DNA from: Alphaproteobacteria bacterium | GTDB lineage: Bacteria; Pseudomonadota; Alphaproteobacteria; CACIAM-22H2 | Assembly: GCA_016869415.1 (NCBI GenBank) | Contig: VGEI01000088.1 | Coordinates: forward strand, 1-10,941 | Reading direction: 5' to 3' | DNA length: 10,941 nt | Shown here: positions 1 through 7,085 of the stretch, piece by piece | Position numbering within the stretch: the first letter of the stretch is position 1 | Layout of the letters: every line of letters begins with the position of its first letter | Made by a program: the position numbers and the translations under genes | The notes under the pieces: generated by a model | Databases searched by the model: none | What the model was told of the DNA's origin: nothing | What the model saw: the letters and a program-made list of their open reading frames with translations, nothing else

Positions 1-1
1 G

Positions 2-619
2 GCGGCCACCATCGGCACGCTGATCGGGCTGCTCTCAGGCTATTTCCGTGGCCGGCTCGACGCCCTGCTCATGCGCCTGACCGACGCGGTCATCGCTCTC
101 CCCCTGCTGCCGCTGCTCATCATCCTCGCCGCCGTCGACTTCTCGAAGCTCGGCCTCGGCGCCCTGGCGCAGGCGGAATCGGCCAGCCTCTACCGCATCG
201 TCCTGATCATCGCCCTGGTCGGCTGGACCTCGGTCGCGCGCCTGGTGCGCGGCACGACGCTGAGCCTGCTCGGCTGCGACTTCGTGCGCGCCGCCTTGGC
301 GCTCGGCGCCCGCGCGCCGCGCATCATGTTCGTGCACATCCTGCCCAACGCCGCGTCGCCGATCATCGTCGCTACCACGCTCGCCGTGGGTAACGTCATC
401 CTCTTCGAATCGGTGCTGAGCTTTCTCGGCCTGGGCATCCAGCCGCCGGTACCCAGCTGGGGCAACATGCTGACCAACGCGCAGGAGCTGATCGGCACGG
501 CGCCGCTGCTCGCCGTCTGGCCCGGCCTGCTGATCCTGCTGACTGTCGCCTCCTGTAACCTGCTGGGTGACGCGCTGCAGCACGCCCTCGACCCGCGGTC
601 GCGCTTGCTGAAACGCTAG
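2..619 (+). CDS. DppC-type ABC transporter permease, 5'-truncated by the window edge
   Basis: This is the C-terminal 205 residues of a binding-protein-dependent inner-membrane permease of the DppC/OppC family, which forms half of the membrane channel in peptide, nickel or sugar-oligomer importers. The reading frame is already open at base 2, so the N-terminus (first membrane segment and the usual GTDxxGRD region) lies off the window. Several hydrophobic segments are visible. The cytoplasmic EAA-type loop that docks on the ATPase reads FVRAALALGA at about 281-310, followed by the typical HILPN. The family's TLSFLGLGI-like stretch appears as SVLSFLGLGIQPP, and the C-terminus has the usual NLLGDALQHALDPR. 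It is on the opposite strand from the complete importer operon at 3065-8680 and differs in sequence from that operon's own DppC-type protein, so it belongs to a second transporter. Its stop codon shares CTAG with the ribokinase stop. Substrate cannot be told. Confidence 0.93.
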   Translation, partial: AATIGTLIGLLSGYFRGRLDALLMRLTDAVIALPLLPLLIILAAVDFSKLGLGALAQAESASLYRIVLIIALVGWTSVARLVRGTTLSLLGCDFVRAALALGARAPRIMFVHILPNAASPIIVATTLAVGNVILFESVLSFLGLGIQPPVPSWGNMLTNAQELIGTAPLLAVWPGLLILLTVASCNLLGDALQHALDPRSRLLKR

Positions 620-1518
620 ACGGCGACCGCCGGCGCCAGGTCGTCGAGCCGCGCCTCGATGGCGGCGGCATGCTGCAGGCTGGGCTGCGCGCCCGGTACC
701 AGACAGGCGAGACCCGCCGCGACGCTGGCGCGGCGCAGCGCATCGCGCAGCGGCAGGCCGCGGTCGATCGAGGCGGCCAGCACGCCGGTGAATTGGTCAC
801 CGGCCGCGGTGGTGTCGACGGGCTTGATCGGCAGGGTGCCGATCTGCCAGCCCCCCTGCGGCCCGGCGGCCACGGCGCCCTTCTCGCCCAGGGTGACGAT
901 CACCGTGATCTTCAGCGCCTCGGCCAGGCGCTGCGCCAGCGCGGAGGGTGCTGCCGCGATCAGCGCCGCCGCTTCGATCTCGTTGGCCACCAGCACGTCG
1001 ACGTCGCGGAACGTCTCCAGCGGCAGCTTCAGGGCAGGCCCGAGACCGAGGATGACCTGCGCCCCCTTCGCTTTGGCGCGACGAGCAGCAGCCTGGATCT
1101 CGGCCACCGGCACTTCCATCTGCAGCAGCAGGGTGGTGCCGGGCCCGAGCAGCTCCTCCGGGATGTTGGCGGCGCGGGCGGTGAGGTTGGCGCCGCCGGC
1201 CACGGCGATCAGGTTGCGGCCCTCCCCGTCGACACAGACGGCGGCGCAGCCGGTCGGCGCCTCGCTGTCGAGCACGCCGCTCACCTCGACGCCGGCCTCG
1301 CGCAGACTGTCGCGCATCATGGTGCCGAAACTGTCGCGCCCGACCCGGCCGATCATGGCGACCTTCGCCCCATCGCGCACGGCGGCCACCGCCTGATTGG
1401 CACCCTTGCCGCCGGGAACCGTGCGATAGCTGGTTCCGACAACCGTCTCCCCCGGCCGCGGCAGCGACGGGAGGGTGAACACGAGATCGATGTTGATCGA
1501 GCCGAAGACGGCGATCAT
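616..1518 (-). CDS. rbsK: Ribokinase (PfkB family carbohydrate kinase)
   Basis: A 300-residue cytoplasmic sugar kinase, the usual length for ribokinase, which phosphorylates D-ribose at O5 with ATP. The N-terminal GSINID motif (6-11) supplies the Asn and Asp that bind ribose in E. coli RbsK. PGGKGANQA (35-43) is the first PfkB signature. LLQMEVP (131-137) carries the conserved Glu. ANEIEA (178-183) is the NxxE motif, and DTTAAGDQFTG (235-245) is the second signature, with D241 as the expected catalytic base. One departure: the usual ribokinase NPAP stretch reads GLGPALKLP near 158-166. The ATG start gives the natural family N-terminus, but no clear Shine-Dalgarno lies before it. The gene is divergent from manC and convergent with the truncated permease, so it is probably transcribed alone. 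Other PfkB substrates such as 2-deoxyribose or nucleosides cannot be excluded, but the ribose contacts are intact. Confidence 0.9.
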   Translation of the reverse strand: MIAVFGSINIDLVFTLPSLPRPGETVVGTSYRTVPGGKGANQAVAAVRDGAKVAMIGRVGRDSFGTMMRDSLREAGVEVSGVLDSEAPTGCAAVCVDGEGRNLIAVAGGANLTARAANIPEELLGPGTTLLLQMEVPVAEIQAAARRAKAKGAQVILGLGPALKLPLETFRDVDVLVANEIEAAALIAAAPSALAQRLAEALKITVIVTLGEKGAVAAGPQGGWQIGTLPIKPVDTTAAGDQFTGVLAASIDRGLPLRDALRRASVAAGLACLVPGAQPSLQHAAAIEARLDDLAPAVAV

Positions 1519-1565
1519 GCCGCCATCTTAGCCGGAACCCCGCCGGCCGGTGACAGTTTCGTCCA

Positions 1566-1601
1566 GGCGGGCGCTGCGGATAGGCGTTGGCTCAGCCCGC
1601 C
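1566..1601 (+). other. Inverted repeat upstream of manC
   Basis: GGCGGGC at 1566-1572 is perfectly complementary to GCCCGCC at 1595-1601, giving a 7-bp stem with a 22-nt loop. It is followed by the moderately T-rich GTTTGCGTT and then the AGGAG at 1615-1619. It sits in the only non-coding stretch between the divergent ribokinase and manC genes. It could be a leader hairpin of the manC mRNA or an operator, or chance in G+C-rich DNA. No convincing promoter hexamers are visible in this gap. Confidence 0.25.
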
Positions 1602-1614
1602 GTTTGCGTTAGGC

Positions 1615-1619
1615 AGGAG
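1615..1619 (+). promoter_or_regulatory. Shine-Dalgarno bearing on the manC start
   Basis: AGGAG lies 9 nt before an in-frame GTG at 1629 but 21 nt before the ATG at 1641. By spacing alone it supports the GTG, which would add four residues (MESG) to the protein. The ATG has only a weak GGAA (1631-1634) in front of it but gives the N-terminus closest to other ManC proteins. The start is therefore unsettled between these two positions. Confidence 0.45.
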
Positions 1620-1640
1620 CGGCGGAACGTGGAATCAGGC

Positions 1641-3068
1641 ATGACCAAGGGCGCGATCTGGCCGGTGATCCTCTCGGGCGGCGCGGGAACGCGGCTGTGG
1701 CCGCTGTCGCGCGAGCTCTATCCCAAGCAGCTCCTGCCGCTGGTCGGCGAGCGCAGCCTGCTGCAGGACACGCTGAACCGGGTCAAGGGTCCGGGGTTCG
1801 CGGCCCCGGTCGTGGTGTGCAACGACGAGCATCGCTTCATCATCGCCGAGCAGCTGCGCCAGATCGACGTCAAGCCTCATGCCATCGTGCTCGAGCCGGC
1901 GGCGCGCAACACCGCACCCGCCGTGGCCGCAGCAGCCGCGATGATCCGGCGCGACGATCCCGATTCCCTGCTGCTCGTCCTGCCTTCCGACCACATCATC
2001 CGCGACGTCGCCGCCTTCCACCGCGCGGTCGAGACCGCGTCGGGCGCGGCACGCTCCGGCCGGCTGGTGGCGTTCGGACTGGCGCCCAAACATCCGGAGA
2101 CCGGCTACGGCTACATAAGGCGCGGCGGCGCCCTCGACGGTGTGCCCGGCGCCTATTCGGTCGAGCGCTTCGTCGAGAAGCCCGATCTCGCCACCGCCCG
2201 GACTTATCTCGCCGAGGGCGTGTGGTCGTGGAACTCCGGCATGTTCCTCTTCCCGGCCCGGCTCTATCTCGACGAGCTCGGAACGCATCAGCCGAAAATC
2301 GCCGAAGCTTCGGTCAAGGCGGTCGCCTCGGCGACCCGCGATCTCGACTTCCTGCGCCTCGACAAGGCGGCATTCGCCGATTCGCCCTCGCTGTCGATCG
2401 ACTACGCGGTGATGGAGAAGACCCGGCACGCGGCCGTGGTGCCTGCCGATCTCGGCTGGAACGATGTCGGCGCCTGGTCGGCGCTGTGGGACGTCGGCGC
2501 GCACGACGCCGCCGGCAACGTCACCGTTGGCGACGTCATCGCCCACGATACGACCAACGCCTACCTGCGCACGGGCGACGGCATGCTGCTGGCAACCGTG
2601 GGGCTCGACAATGTCGTGGTCGTAGTCACCGACGACGTGGTGCTCGCCGCCGGCAAGGACCGGGCACAGGACGTCAAGAAGATCGTCGACACGCTCAAGT
2701 CGAGCAAGCGGAGCGAGGCCTCGCTGCACAAGACCGTGCACCGGCCCTGGGGCAGCTACCGCGGCGTCGATGCCGGCCCGCGCTTCCAGGTGAAGCGCAT
2801 CGTGGTCAAGCCGGGCGCCAAGCTGTCGTTGCAGAAGCATGCCCAGCGCGCCGAGCATTGGGTGGTCGTGCAGGGCACGGCGCGGGTGACGCGCGGCGAG
2901 GACGTCCTGGTGTTGCGCGAGAACCAGTCGACCTATATCCCGGTCGGCACGGTGCATCGGCTGGAGAATATCGGCAGCGACGACCTGCACCTGATCGAGG
3001 TGCAGTCGGGCGGCTATCTTGGCGAGGACGACATCGTCCGGCTCGAGGACACCTACGGGCGGAGCTAA
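1641..3068 (+). CDS. manC: Bifunctional mannose-1-phosphate guanylyltransferase / mannose-6-phosphate isomerase
   Basis: A 475-residue cytoplasmic enzyme of the ManC/AlgA/CpsB family, typical in length. It converts fructose-6-phosphate to mannose-6-phosphate (C-terminal half) and mannose-1-phosphate plus GTP to GDP-mannose (N-terminal half), feeding exopolysaccharide, LPS or capsule synthesis. The nucleotidyltransferase domain starts with GGAGTRLWPLSR (13-24) and PKQ (28-30). FVEKP (177-181) is the sugar-phosphate-binding motif, and VLPSDHII lies at 113-120. The C-terminal cupin domain (about 365-475) has the likely metal ligands Q398, H400 and E405 in QKHAQRAEHW, and H439 in HRLEN. It closes with EVQSGGYLGEDDIVR. 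The HHH common in this family is HAQ here; the metal-binding His is kept. The gene stands alone, without other polysaccharide genes beside it, and its stop overlaps the stop of the convergent ATPase gene by 4 bp. A GTG at 1629 is an alternative start. Confidence 0.93.
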   Translation: MTKGAIWPVILSGGAGTRLWPLSRELYPKQLLPLVGERSLLQDTLNRVKGPGFAAPVVVCNDEHRFIIAEQLRQIDVKPHAIVLEPAARNTAPAVAAAAAMIRRDDPDSLLLVLPSDHIIRDVAAFHRAVETASGAARSGRLVAFGLAPKHPETGYGYIRRGGALDGVPGAYSVERFVEKPDLATARTYLAEGVWSWNSGMFLFPARLYLDELGTHQPKIAEASVKAVASATRDLDFLRLDKAAFADSPSLSIDYAVMEKTRHAAVVPADLGWNDVGAWSALWDVGAHDAAGNVTVGDVIAHDTTNAYLRTGDGMLLATVGLDNVVVVVTDDVVLAAGKDRAQDVKKIVDTLKSSKRSEASLHKTVHRPWGSYRGVDAGPRFQVKRIVVKPGAKLSLQKHAQRAEHWVVVQGTARVTRGEDVLVLRENQSTYIPVGTVHRLENIGSDDLHLIEVQSGGYLGEDDIVRLEDTYGRS

Positions 3069-4111
3069 CCCGTCTTCTCCGGTATCCGCCGCTCCTCCAC
3101 CGCATGGCAGGCGGCGAGCGCGCCGTTGGGGGCGGGCTTCGCCACCGGCTCCTCGCGGCGGCAACGCTCGTTGGCCCAAGGGCAGCGCGGATGGAAGGCG
3201 CATCCCGTCGGGGGGTTAAGGGGGTTGGGTACCTCGCCGGCCACCGGCGTGCGGCCGCGGCCGCTCATCTCCAGGTCGGGAATGGCGTCGAGCAGCATGC
3301 GCGTATAGGGGTGCTGCGGCGCGGCGAAAAGCGCCTTCGACTCGGCGAGCTCGACGATGCGCCCGAGATACATGACGCCGACGCGGTCGGAGATGTGGAA
3401 GACGACTGCAAGATTATGGGAAATGAACAGGTAGGTGAGGCCGAGCTCGCGCTGCAGATCCTTCATCAGGTTGAGGATCTGGGCCTGCACTGAGACGTCG
3501 AGCGCCGAGGTCGGCTCGTCGCAGACCAGGAACTCGGGGTTGCTGGAGAGCGCCCGGGCGATCGAGATACGCTGGCGCTGGCCGCCGGAGAACTCGTGCG
3601 GGTACTTCTCGCCGTCGGCGGGCGCCAGGCGTACCAGGCGCAGCAGCTCGTCGACCCGGCGGTTCAGCGCGCCGGAATCCTTCATCAGCCCGTGCGCCCG
3701 GATCGGCTCGGCGATGATATCGCGTACCCGCCAGCGCGGGTTGAGGCTGGCATAGGGGTCCTGGAAGATCATCTGGAAGCGGCGGCGGATCGGCGCCAGT
3801 TCCGAGCGGCGGCGCAGCGCCGTGACGTTGACGCCCTCGAATTCCACCTGCCCGCGCGTCGGCCGGTAGAGGCCGACCACGAGCCGGGCGACCGTCGACT
3901 TGCCGCAGCCCGACTCTCCCACGAGCGACAACGTCTGGCCGCGCGGGATGTCGAACGAGACACCGTCGACCGCCTTGAGCAGCAGCCGCGGCTGGCCCTC
4001 GATCACCCGGGCGAGCCAGGGCTTCGAGACGTCGAAATAGCGCGCGATGTTGCGTACCGAGAGCAGCGGCCCGCTCTTCGGTCCGCCGGGCGGCGTCGAA
4101 CCGTCAGCCAC
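3065..4111 (-). CDS. DppF/OppF-type ABC transporter ATP-binding protein
   Basis: The second ATPase of the importer, 348 residues, peripheral on the cytoplasmic face. Walker A GESGCGKS is at 65-72, the Q-loop FQDP at 116-119, the ABC signature FSGGQRQR at 174-181, Walker B FLVCDEP at 194-200 and the switch His at 232. The C-terminal oligopeptide-transporter extension carries four Cys (C304, C310, C317, C335) in PTGCAFHPRCP...C...ACH, the arrangement that binds an iron-sulfur cluster in DppD/DppF-type ATPases of known structure. An ATG at 4156 in the same frame would give 15 more residues. I prefer the GTG at 4111 because GGAGG lies exactly 6 nt upstream and the GTG overlaps the dppD-type stop by 8 bp (GTGGCTGA), typical of translational coupling. 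The segment between residues 20 and 50 (FDVSKPWLARVIEG and so on) is a longer N-terminal linker than in E. coli DppF. It is the last gene of the operon. Confidence 0.94.
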   Translation of the reverse strand: MADGSTPPGGPKSGPLLSVRNIARYFDVSKPWLARVIEGQPRLLLKAVDGVSFDIPRGQTLSLVGESGCGKSTVARLVVGLYRPTRGQVEFEGVNVTALRRRSELAPIRRRFQMIFQDPYASLNPRWRVRDIIAEPIRAHGLMKDSGALNRRVDELLRLVRLAPADGEKYPHEFSGGQRQRISIARALSSNPEFLVCDEPTSALDVSVQAQILNLMKDLQRELGLTYLFISHNLAVVFHISDRVGVMYLGRIVELAESKALFAAPQHPYTRMLLDAIPDLEMSGRGRTPVAGEVPNPLNPPTGCAFHPRCPWANERCRREEPVAKPAPNGALAACHAVEERRIPEKTG

Positions 4112-5108
4112 GGGTGGCCTCCGTAAGAGTCGGGGCATGCAGCCAGCAGGCCGCATGATTGGTCTCGACCGGCATCAGATCCGGCCGCTCGTGCCGGCAG
4201 CGCTCGAAGACCTTGGGGCAACGCGGGTTGAAGGCACAGCCGGTTGGAATTGCGGTGAGGCGCGGCATGGCGCCCTCGATCTGCACCAAACGCGCCACCG
4301 CACGGTCGAGCTTGGGGATCGAGCCCATCAGGCCGATCGTGTAGGGATGTCGCGGCTTGCGGATCACCTCGCCGACGGGCCCGATCTCGGCGATGCGCCC
4401 GGCATACATGACCGCGACCCGGTCGGCCGTCTCGGCGATCACGCCCATGTCGTGAGTGACCAGCATGACCGCCGCACCATGCTCGCGGCACAGGCGCTTG
4501 AGCAGGGTGATGATCTGCGCCTGGATCGAGACGTCGAGCGCCGTGGTCGGCTCGTCGGCGATGATCAGCCGCGGCTGCGCGCAGAGCGCCAGGGCGATGA
4601 CCACGCGCTGGCGCATACCGCCCGAGAACTGGTGCGGATAGTGGTCGATGCGCCGCTCGGCGCCGGGGATGCCGACCTCGCGCAGGAGCTCGATGGCGCG
4701 GCTGCGGGCCTGCGCCTCACTCAGGTCGAGATGGGTCATGATCGTCTCGACCAGCTGCTGCCCGACGGTGAACAGCGGATCGAGCGAGGTCAGCGGATCC
4801 TGGAAGACGGCGCCGATCTGGCGGCCGCGGATGCGGCGCAGATGCTCGGCCGAGAGGTTGTCGATGCGCTTGTCCTCGAGCCGCACCTCGCCGCCGGCAA
4901 TGCGTCCCGGGGGCTCGAGAAGCCCGATGATCGCCGCGCCGGTGAGCGACTTGCCGGCCCCCGACTCGCCGACCACGCCGAGCACCTCGCCGGCATCGAT
5001 ATGGAAGGAGACGTCGTCCACCGCCACCAGCGTGCCGCGGCGGGTGGGGAACTCGACGCGCAGGTTGCGCACCTCGAGCAGCGGGCGGTTGGCGCGGGTA
5101 GAGGTCAT
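4104..5108 (-). CDS. DppD/OppD-type ABC transporter ATP-binding protein
   Basis: The first ATPase of the importer, 334 residues. It pairs with the DppF-type protein as a heterodimer that powers uptake. Walker A GESGAGKS is at 47-54, the Q-loop FQDPLTSLDP at 102-111, the signature FSGGMRQR at 161-168, Walker B LIIADEP at 181-187 and the switch His at 219. The C-terminal domain holds Cys291, Cys297, Cys304 and Cys321 (PTGCAFNPRCP, ERC, AACW), the same four-Cys pattern as its partner, consistent with a [4Fe-4S] cluster known in this subfamily. The start is the ATG at 5108, which overlaps the preceding permease stop as ATGA. In-frame upstream starts would lie inside the permease and give a non-family N-terminus. 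No strong Shine-Dalgarno precedes it, so translation is probably coupled to the permease gene. Confidence 0.95.
   Translation of the reverse strand: MTSTRANRPLLEVRNLRVEFPTRRGTLVAVDDVSFHIDAGEVLGVVGESGAGKSLTGAAIIGLLEPPGRIAGGEVRLEDKRIDNLSAEHLRRIRGRQIGAVFQDPLTSLDPLFTVGQQLVETIMTHLDLSEAQARSRAIELLREVGIPGAERRIDHYPHQFSGGMRQRVVIALALCAQPRLIIADEPTTALDVSIQAQIITLLKRLCREHGAAVMLVTHDMGVIAETADRVAVMYAGRIAEIGPVGEVIRKPRHPYTIGLMGSIPKLDRAVARLVQIEGAMPRLTAIPTGCAFNPRCPKVFERCRHERPDLMPVETNHAACWLHAPTLTEATRG
4118..4122 (-). promoter_or_regulatory. Shine-Dalgarno deciding the GTG start of the DppF-type gene
   Basis: On the minus strand GGAGG lies 6 nt before GTG at 4111-4109. It is the best ribosome-binding match of the importer operon after that of the binding-protein gene. 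It sits inside the end of the upstream ATPase gene, and it decides for GTG over the ATGs at 4156 and 4138. Confidence 0.75.
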
Positions 5109-6064
5109 CGGAGCTTCGGGTTGAGCGCGTCGCGCAGCCAGTCGCCCAGCAGGTTGACCGCCAGCACCATGATGACGAGCGCGGCACCGGGGAACACCGT
5201 GATCCACCACTCGCCGGAGAAGAGGAAGTTGTTGCCGATGCGGATCAGCGTGCCCAGCGACGGCTGGGTCGGCGGCACACCGACGCCGAGGAAGGAGAGC
5301 GTCGCCTCGGTGATGATGGCGACCGCCAGGTGGATGGTGGCGATCACCAGCACCGGCCCCATGACGTTGGGCAGGACATGGCGCAGCATGATGGCGAAGG
5401 GATGCCGGCCGATGACCCGCGCCGCCTGGACGTATTCCTTGTTCTTCTCGACCATGGTCGAGCCGCGCACGGTGCGCGCGTACTGCACCCAGCCCGAGGC
5501 GCCGATCGACAGGATCAGCACGTAGACCGCCGCGGCATCGTGCGCCTCGCGCGGCAGAATGGCCCGGGTAATCCCGTCGATCAGCAGCGCGATGAGGATG
5601 GCGGGAAAGCTCAGCTGCACGTCGGCTACGCGCATGATGAAGGCGTCGATCGAGCCGCCCGCGTAGCCGCTCAGCAGCCCGAGGCCCACGCCGAGCACCA
5701 GGGCCAGCAGAACCGAGCCGACGCCGACCAGCAGCGAGATGCGCGAGCCGTAGAGGATGGTGGAGAAGACGTCGCGGCCCTGGTTGTCGGTGCCGAAGAG
5801 GTACTTAGCCTCGCCGCCCTCGACCCAGGCCGGCGGCAGCGAGGCATCCATCAGATTGAGGGTGCGCAGGTCGAAAGGGTTCTGCGTCGCCAGCCAGGGT
5901 GCGAAAATCGCGCCGACGAAACCGAGCAGCGTGACCACCGCCGCCAGCATGGTGATCGGCGAATTGCGGAAACTGTAGAAAATGTCGGAATCGAAGGCGC
6001 GTTGCAGCGCAGCCGGCGCTGTACCGCCGGCGCTGCGCGCCGACATCTCCGTCGCGTCAGCCAT
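5105..6064 (-). CDS. DppC-type ABC transporter permease
   Basis: The second permease of the importer, 319 residues, in the inner membrane. After a polar N-terminal tail (1-35) comes the first membrane helix (about 38-58). Then comes the periplasmic segment ending in the family hallmark FGTDNQGRDVFS (90-101), followed by five more hydrophobic segments. The EAA loop that contacts the ATPases is EYVQAARVIGRHP (210-222), followed by RHVLPN (228-233). The ending NLLGDWLRDALNPKLR is typical of DppC. The start ATG at 6064 overlaps the stop of the DppB-type gene by 8 bp (ATGGCTGA). The stop overlaps the next ATG by 4 bp (ATGA). These overlaps put the membrane and ATPase genes in one tightly coupled translation unit. 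Sequence alone does not fix the substrate; peptides are the default expectation. Confidence 0.95.
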   Translation of the reverse strand: MADATEMSARSAGGTAPAALQRAFDSDIFYSFRNSPITMLAAVVTLLGFVGAIFAPWLATQNPFDLRTLNLMDASLPPAWVEGGEAKYLFGTDNQGRDVFSTILYGSRISLLVGVGSVLLALVLGVGLGLLSGYAGGSIDAFIMRVADVQLSFPAILIALLIDGITRAILPREAHDAAAVYVLILSIGASGWVQYARTVRGSTMVEKNKEYVQAARVIGRHPFAIMLRHVLPNVMGPVLVIATIHLAVAIITEATLSFLGVGVPPTQPSLGTLIRIGNNFLFSGEWWITVFPGAALVIMVLAVNLLGDWLRDALNPKLR

Positions 6065-7046
6065 GGCCGCCCACCGCCCCGCGGTCGACGCGCAGCCGCG
6101 GATCGACCGCGTAGTAGAGCAAGTCGACGACGAAGTTGATCACCACGAAGACGAAGGAGATCAGGCAGAGATAGGCCGCCATCACCGGGATGTCGGTGGC
6201 CGAGACCGACTGGATGAAGAGCAGCCCCATGCCCGGCCACTGGAACACCGTTTCGGTGATGATGGCGAAGGCGATGATGGCGCCGAGCTGCAGGCCGGCG
6301 ATGGTGATCACGGGCACGAGCGTGTTGCGCAGCGCGTGGCGGAAATGCACGGCGCGGTCGCGCAAGCCCCGGGCGCGGGCGAACTTGATGTAGTCGGTGC
6401 GCAGCACCTCCAGCATCTCCGAGCGCACCAAACGCATGATCAACGTGAGCTGGAACAGGCAAAGCGTGATCGACGGCAGGATCAGGGCCTTCAACCCCGA
6501 CTTGGTGAAGAAGCCGGTGGTCCACCAGCCGAGCTGCACCGTCTCGCCGCGGCCGAAAGAGGGCAGCCAGCCGAGGATCACGGCGAAGACGAGGATCAGC
6601 AGGATGCCGATCAGGAAGGTGGGCAGCGATACGCCGATCAGGGAAACGGTCAGGAAGAAACGCGACAACCAGGAGTCGCGCTTGAGGCCGGTGTAGACGC
6701 CCATCGGCACGCCGACGGCGAGCGCCAGGAAGGCGGCAATCAGCGACAGCTCAAGCGTGGCCGGCAGGCGCTCGCGGATCACCGCGTTGACCGGCCGGGC
6801 GAGGCGGTATGAGATTCCGAAATCGCCCTGCACGGCATTGGCCACGAAATTGGCGAATTGGACGTAGAACGGCCGGTCGAGCCCGAGCTGGGCCGCCAGC
6901 CGGGCACGCTCCGTCTCGTTGTAGTCCTGCCCGAGCATGATGGTGATCGGGTCGCCGACATAAGCGAAGAGCGAGAAGGCGACGAATCCGACCGCCGCCA
7001 TCACCAGGACGGACTGCAGCAGACGCTGAATGATGTAAGCGATCAT
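6057..7046 (-). CDS. DppB-type ABC transporter permease
   Basis: The first permease of the importer, 329 residues. It begins with the family-typical MIAYIIQRLLQS, which runs straight into the first membrane helix (about 9-30). The periplasmic region has GLDRPFYVQFANF (55-67) and GDFGISYR (74-81), both standard for DppB/OppB. Further hydrophobic segments lie near 98-120, 130-160, 187-205, 245-265 and 290-312. The EAA loop is DYIKFARARGLRDR (218-231). The C-terminus has DLLYYAVDPRLR. The ATG at 7046 is clearly right by homology, yet only CTCC separates it from a strong hairpin at 7051-7085 and no Shine-Dalgarno is present. Its translation therefore looks restrained relative to the binding protein upstream. 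It is followed without a gap by the DppC-type gene. Confidence 0.95.
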   Translation of the reverse strand: MIAYIIQRLLQSVLVMAAVGFVAFSLFAYVGDPITIMLGQDYNETERARLAAQLGLDRPFYVQFANFVANAVQGDFGISYRLARPVNAVIRERLPATLELSLIAAFLALAVGVPMGVYTGLKRDSWLSRFFLTVSLIGVSLPTFLIGILLILVFAVILGWLPSFGRGETVQLGWWTTGFFTKSGLKALILPSITLCLFQLTLIMRLVRSEMLEVLRTDYIKFARARGLRDRAVHFRHALRNTLVPVITIAGLQLGAIIAFAIITETVFQWPGMGLLFIQSVSATDIPVMAAYLCLISFVFVVINFVVDLLYYAVDPRLRVDRGAVGGHG

Positions 7047-7050
7047 GGAG

Positions 7051-7085
7051 CGATCGGCCGGCCCGGTTGCCCGGGCCGGCCATCG
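7051..7085 (-). other. GNRA-capped intergenic hairpin between binding-protein and permease genes
   Basis: In the transcribed (minus) strand an 11-bp perfect stem, GGCCGGCCCGG (7081-7071) with CCGGGCCGGCC (7066-7056), closes on the four-base loop GCAA, a GNRA tetraloop. A further four pairs (CGAT with ATCG) extend the stem past one bulged G, for about 15 bp in total. It begins 8 nt after the binding-protein stop and ends 4 nt before the next ATG. No U-tract follows, so it is not a classical intrinsic terminator. A role in mRNA 3'-end protection, partial termination or translational damping is an inference, by analogy with intergenic hairpins such as that between malE and malF in E. coli. Confidence 0.8.

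Noticed and set aside
659..1644. Long open frames on the + strand opposite the ribokinase gene
   Set aside because: Arg/Ala/His-rich low-complexity translations without recognisable motifs. They are the antisense shadow of a conserved gene in G+C-rich DNA.
1635..3203. A 522-codon minus-strand frame covering manC
   Set aside because: Antisense shadow: the + strand encodes an unmistakable ManC with all motifs, while the minus reading is repetitive in composition.
1697..3493. A 598-codon + strand frame overlapping manC and the DppF-type gene
   Set aside because: It runs across two real genes on opposite strands and is extremely Arg-rich. It is typical of a high-G+C shadow frame.
4109..4156. 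ATG starts at 4156 and 4138 for the DppF-type ATPase
   Set aside because: They sit inside the upstream gene without a good ribosome-binding site. GTG 4111 has GGAGG at 6 nt and the stop-start overlap seen at another junction of this operon.
4047..5525. A 492-codon + strand frame opposite the ATPase genes
   Set aside because: It lies antisense to two fully motif-bearing ATPases and its composition is non-protein-like.
7051..7085. The intergenic hairpin as a classical Rho-independent terminator
   Set aside because: No U-tract follows the stem on the transcribed strand, and the genes on both sides clearly belong to one importer.
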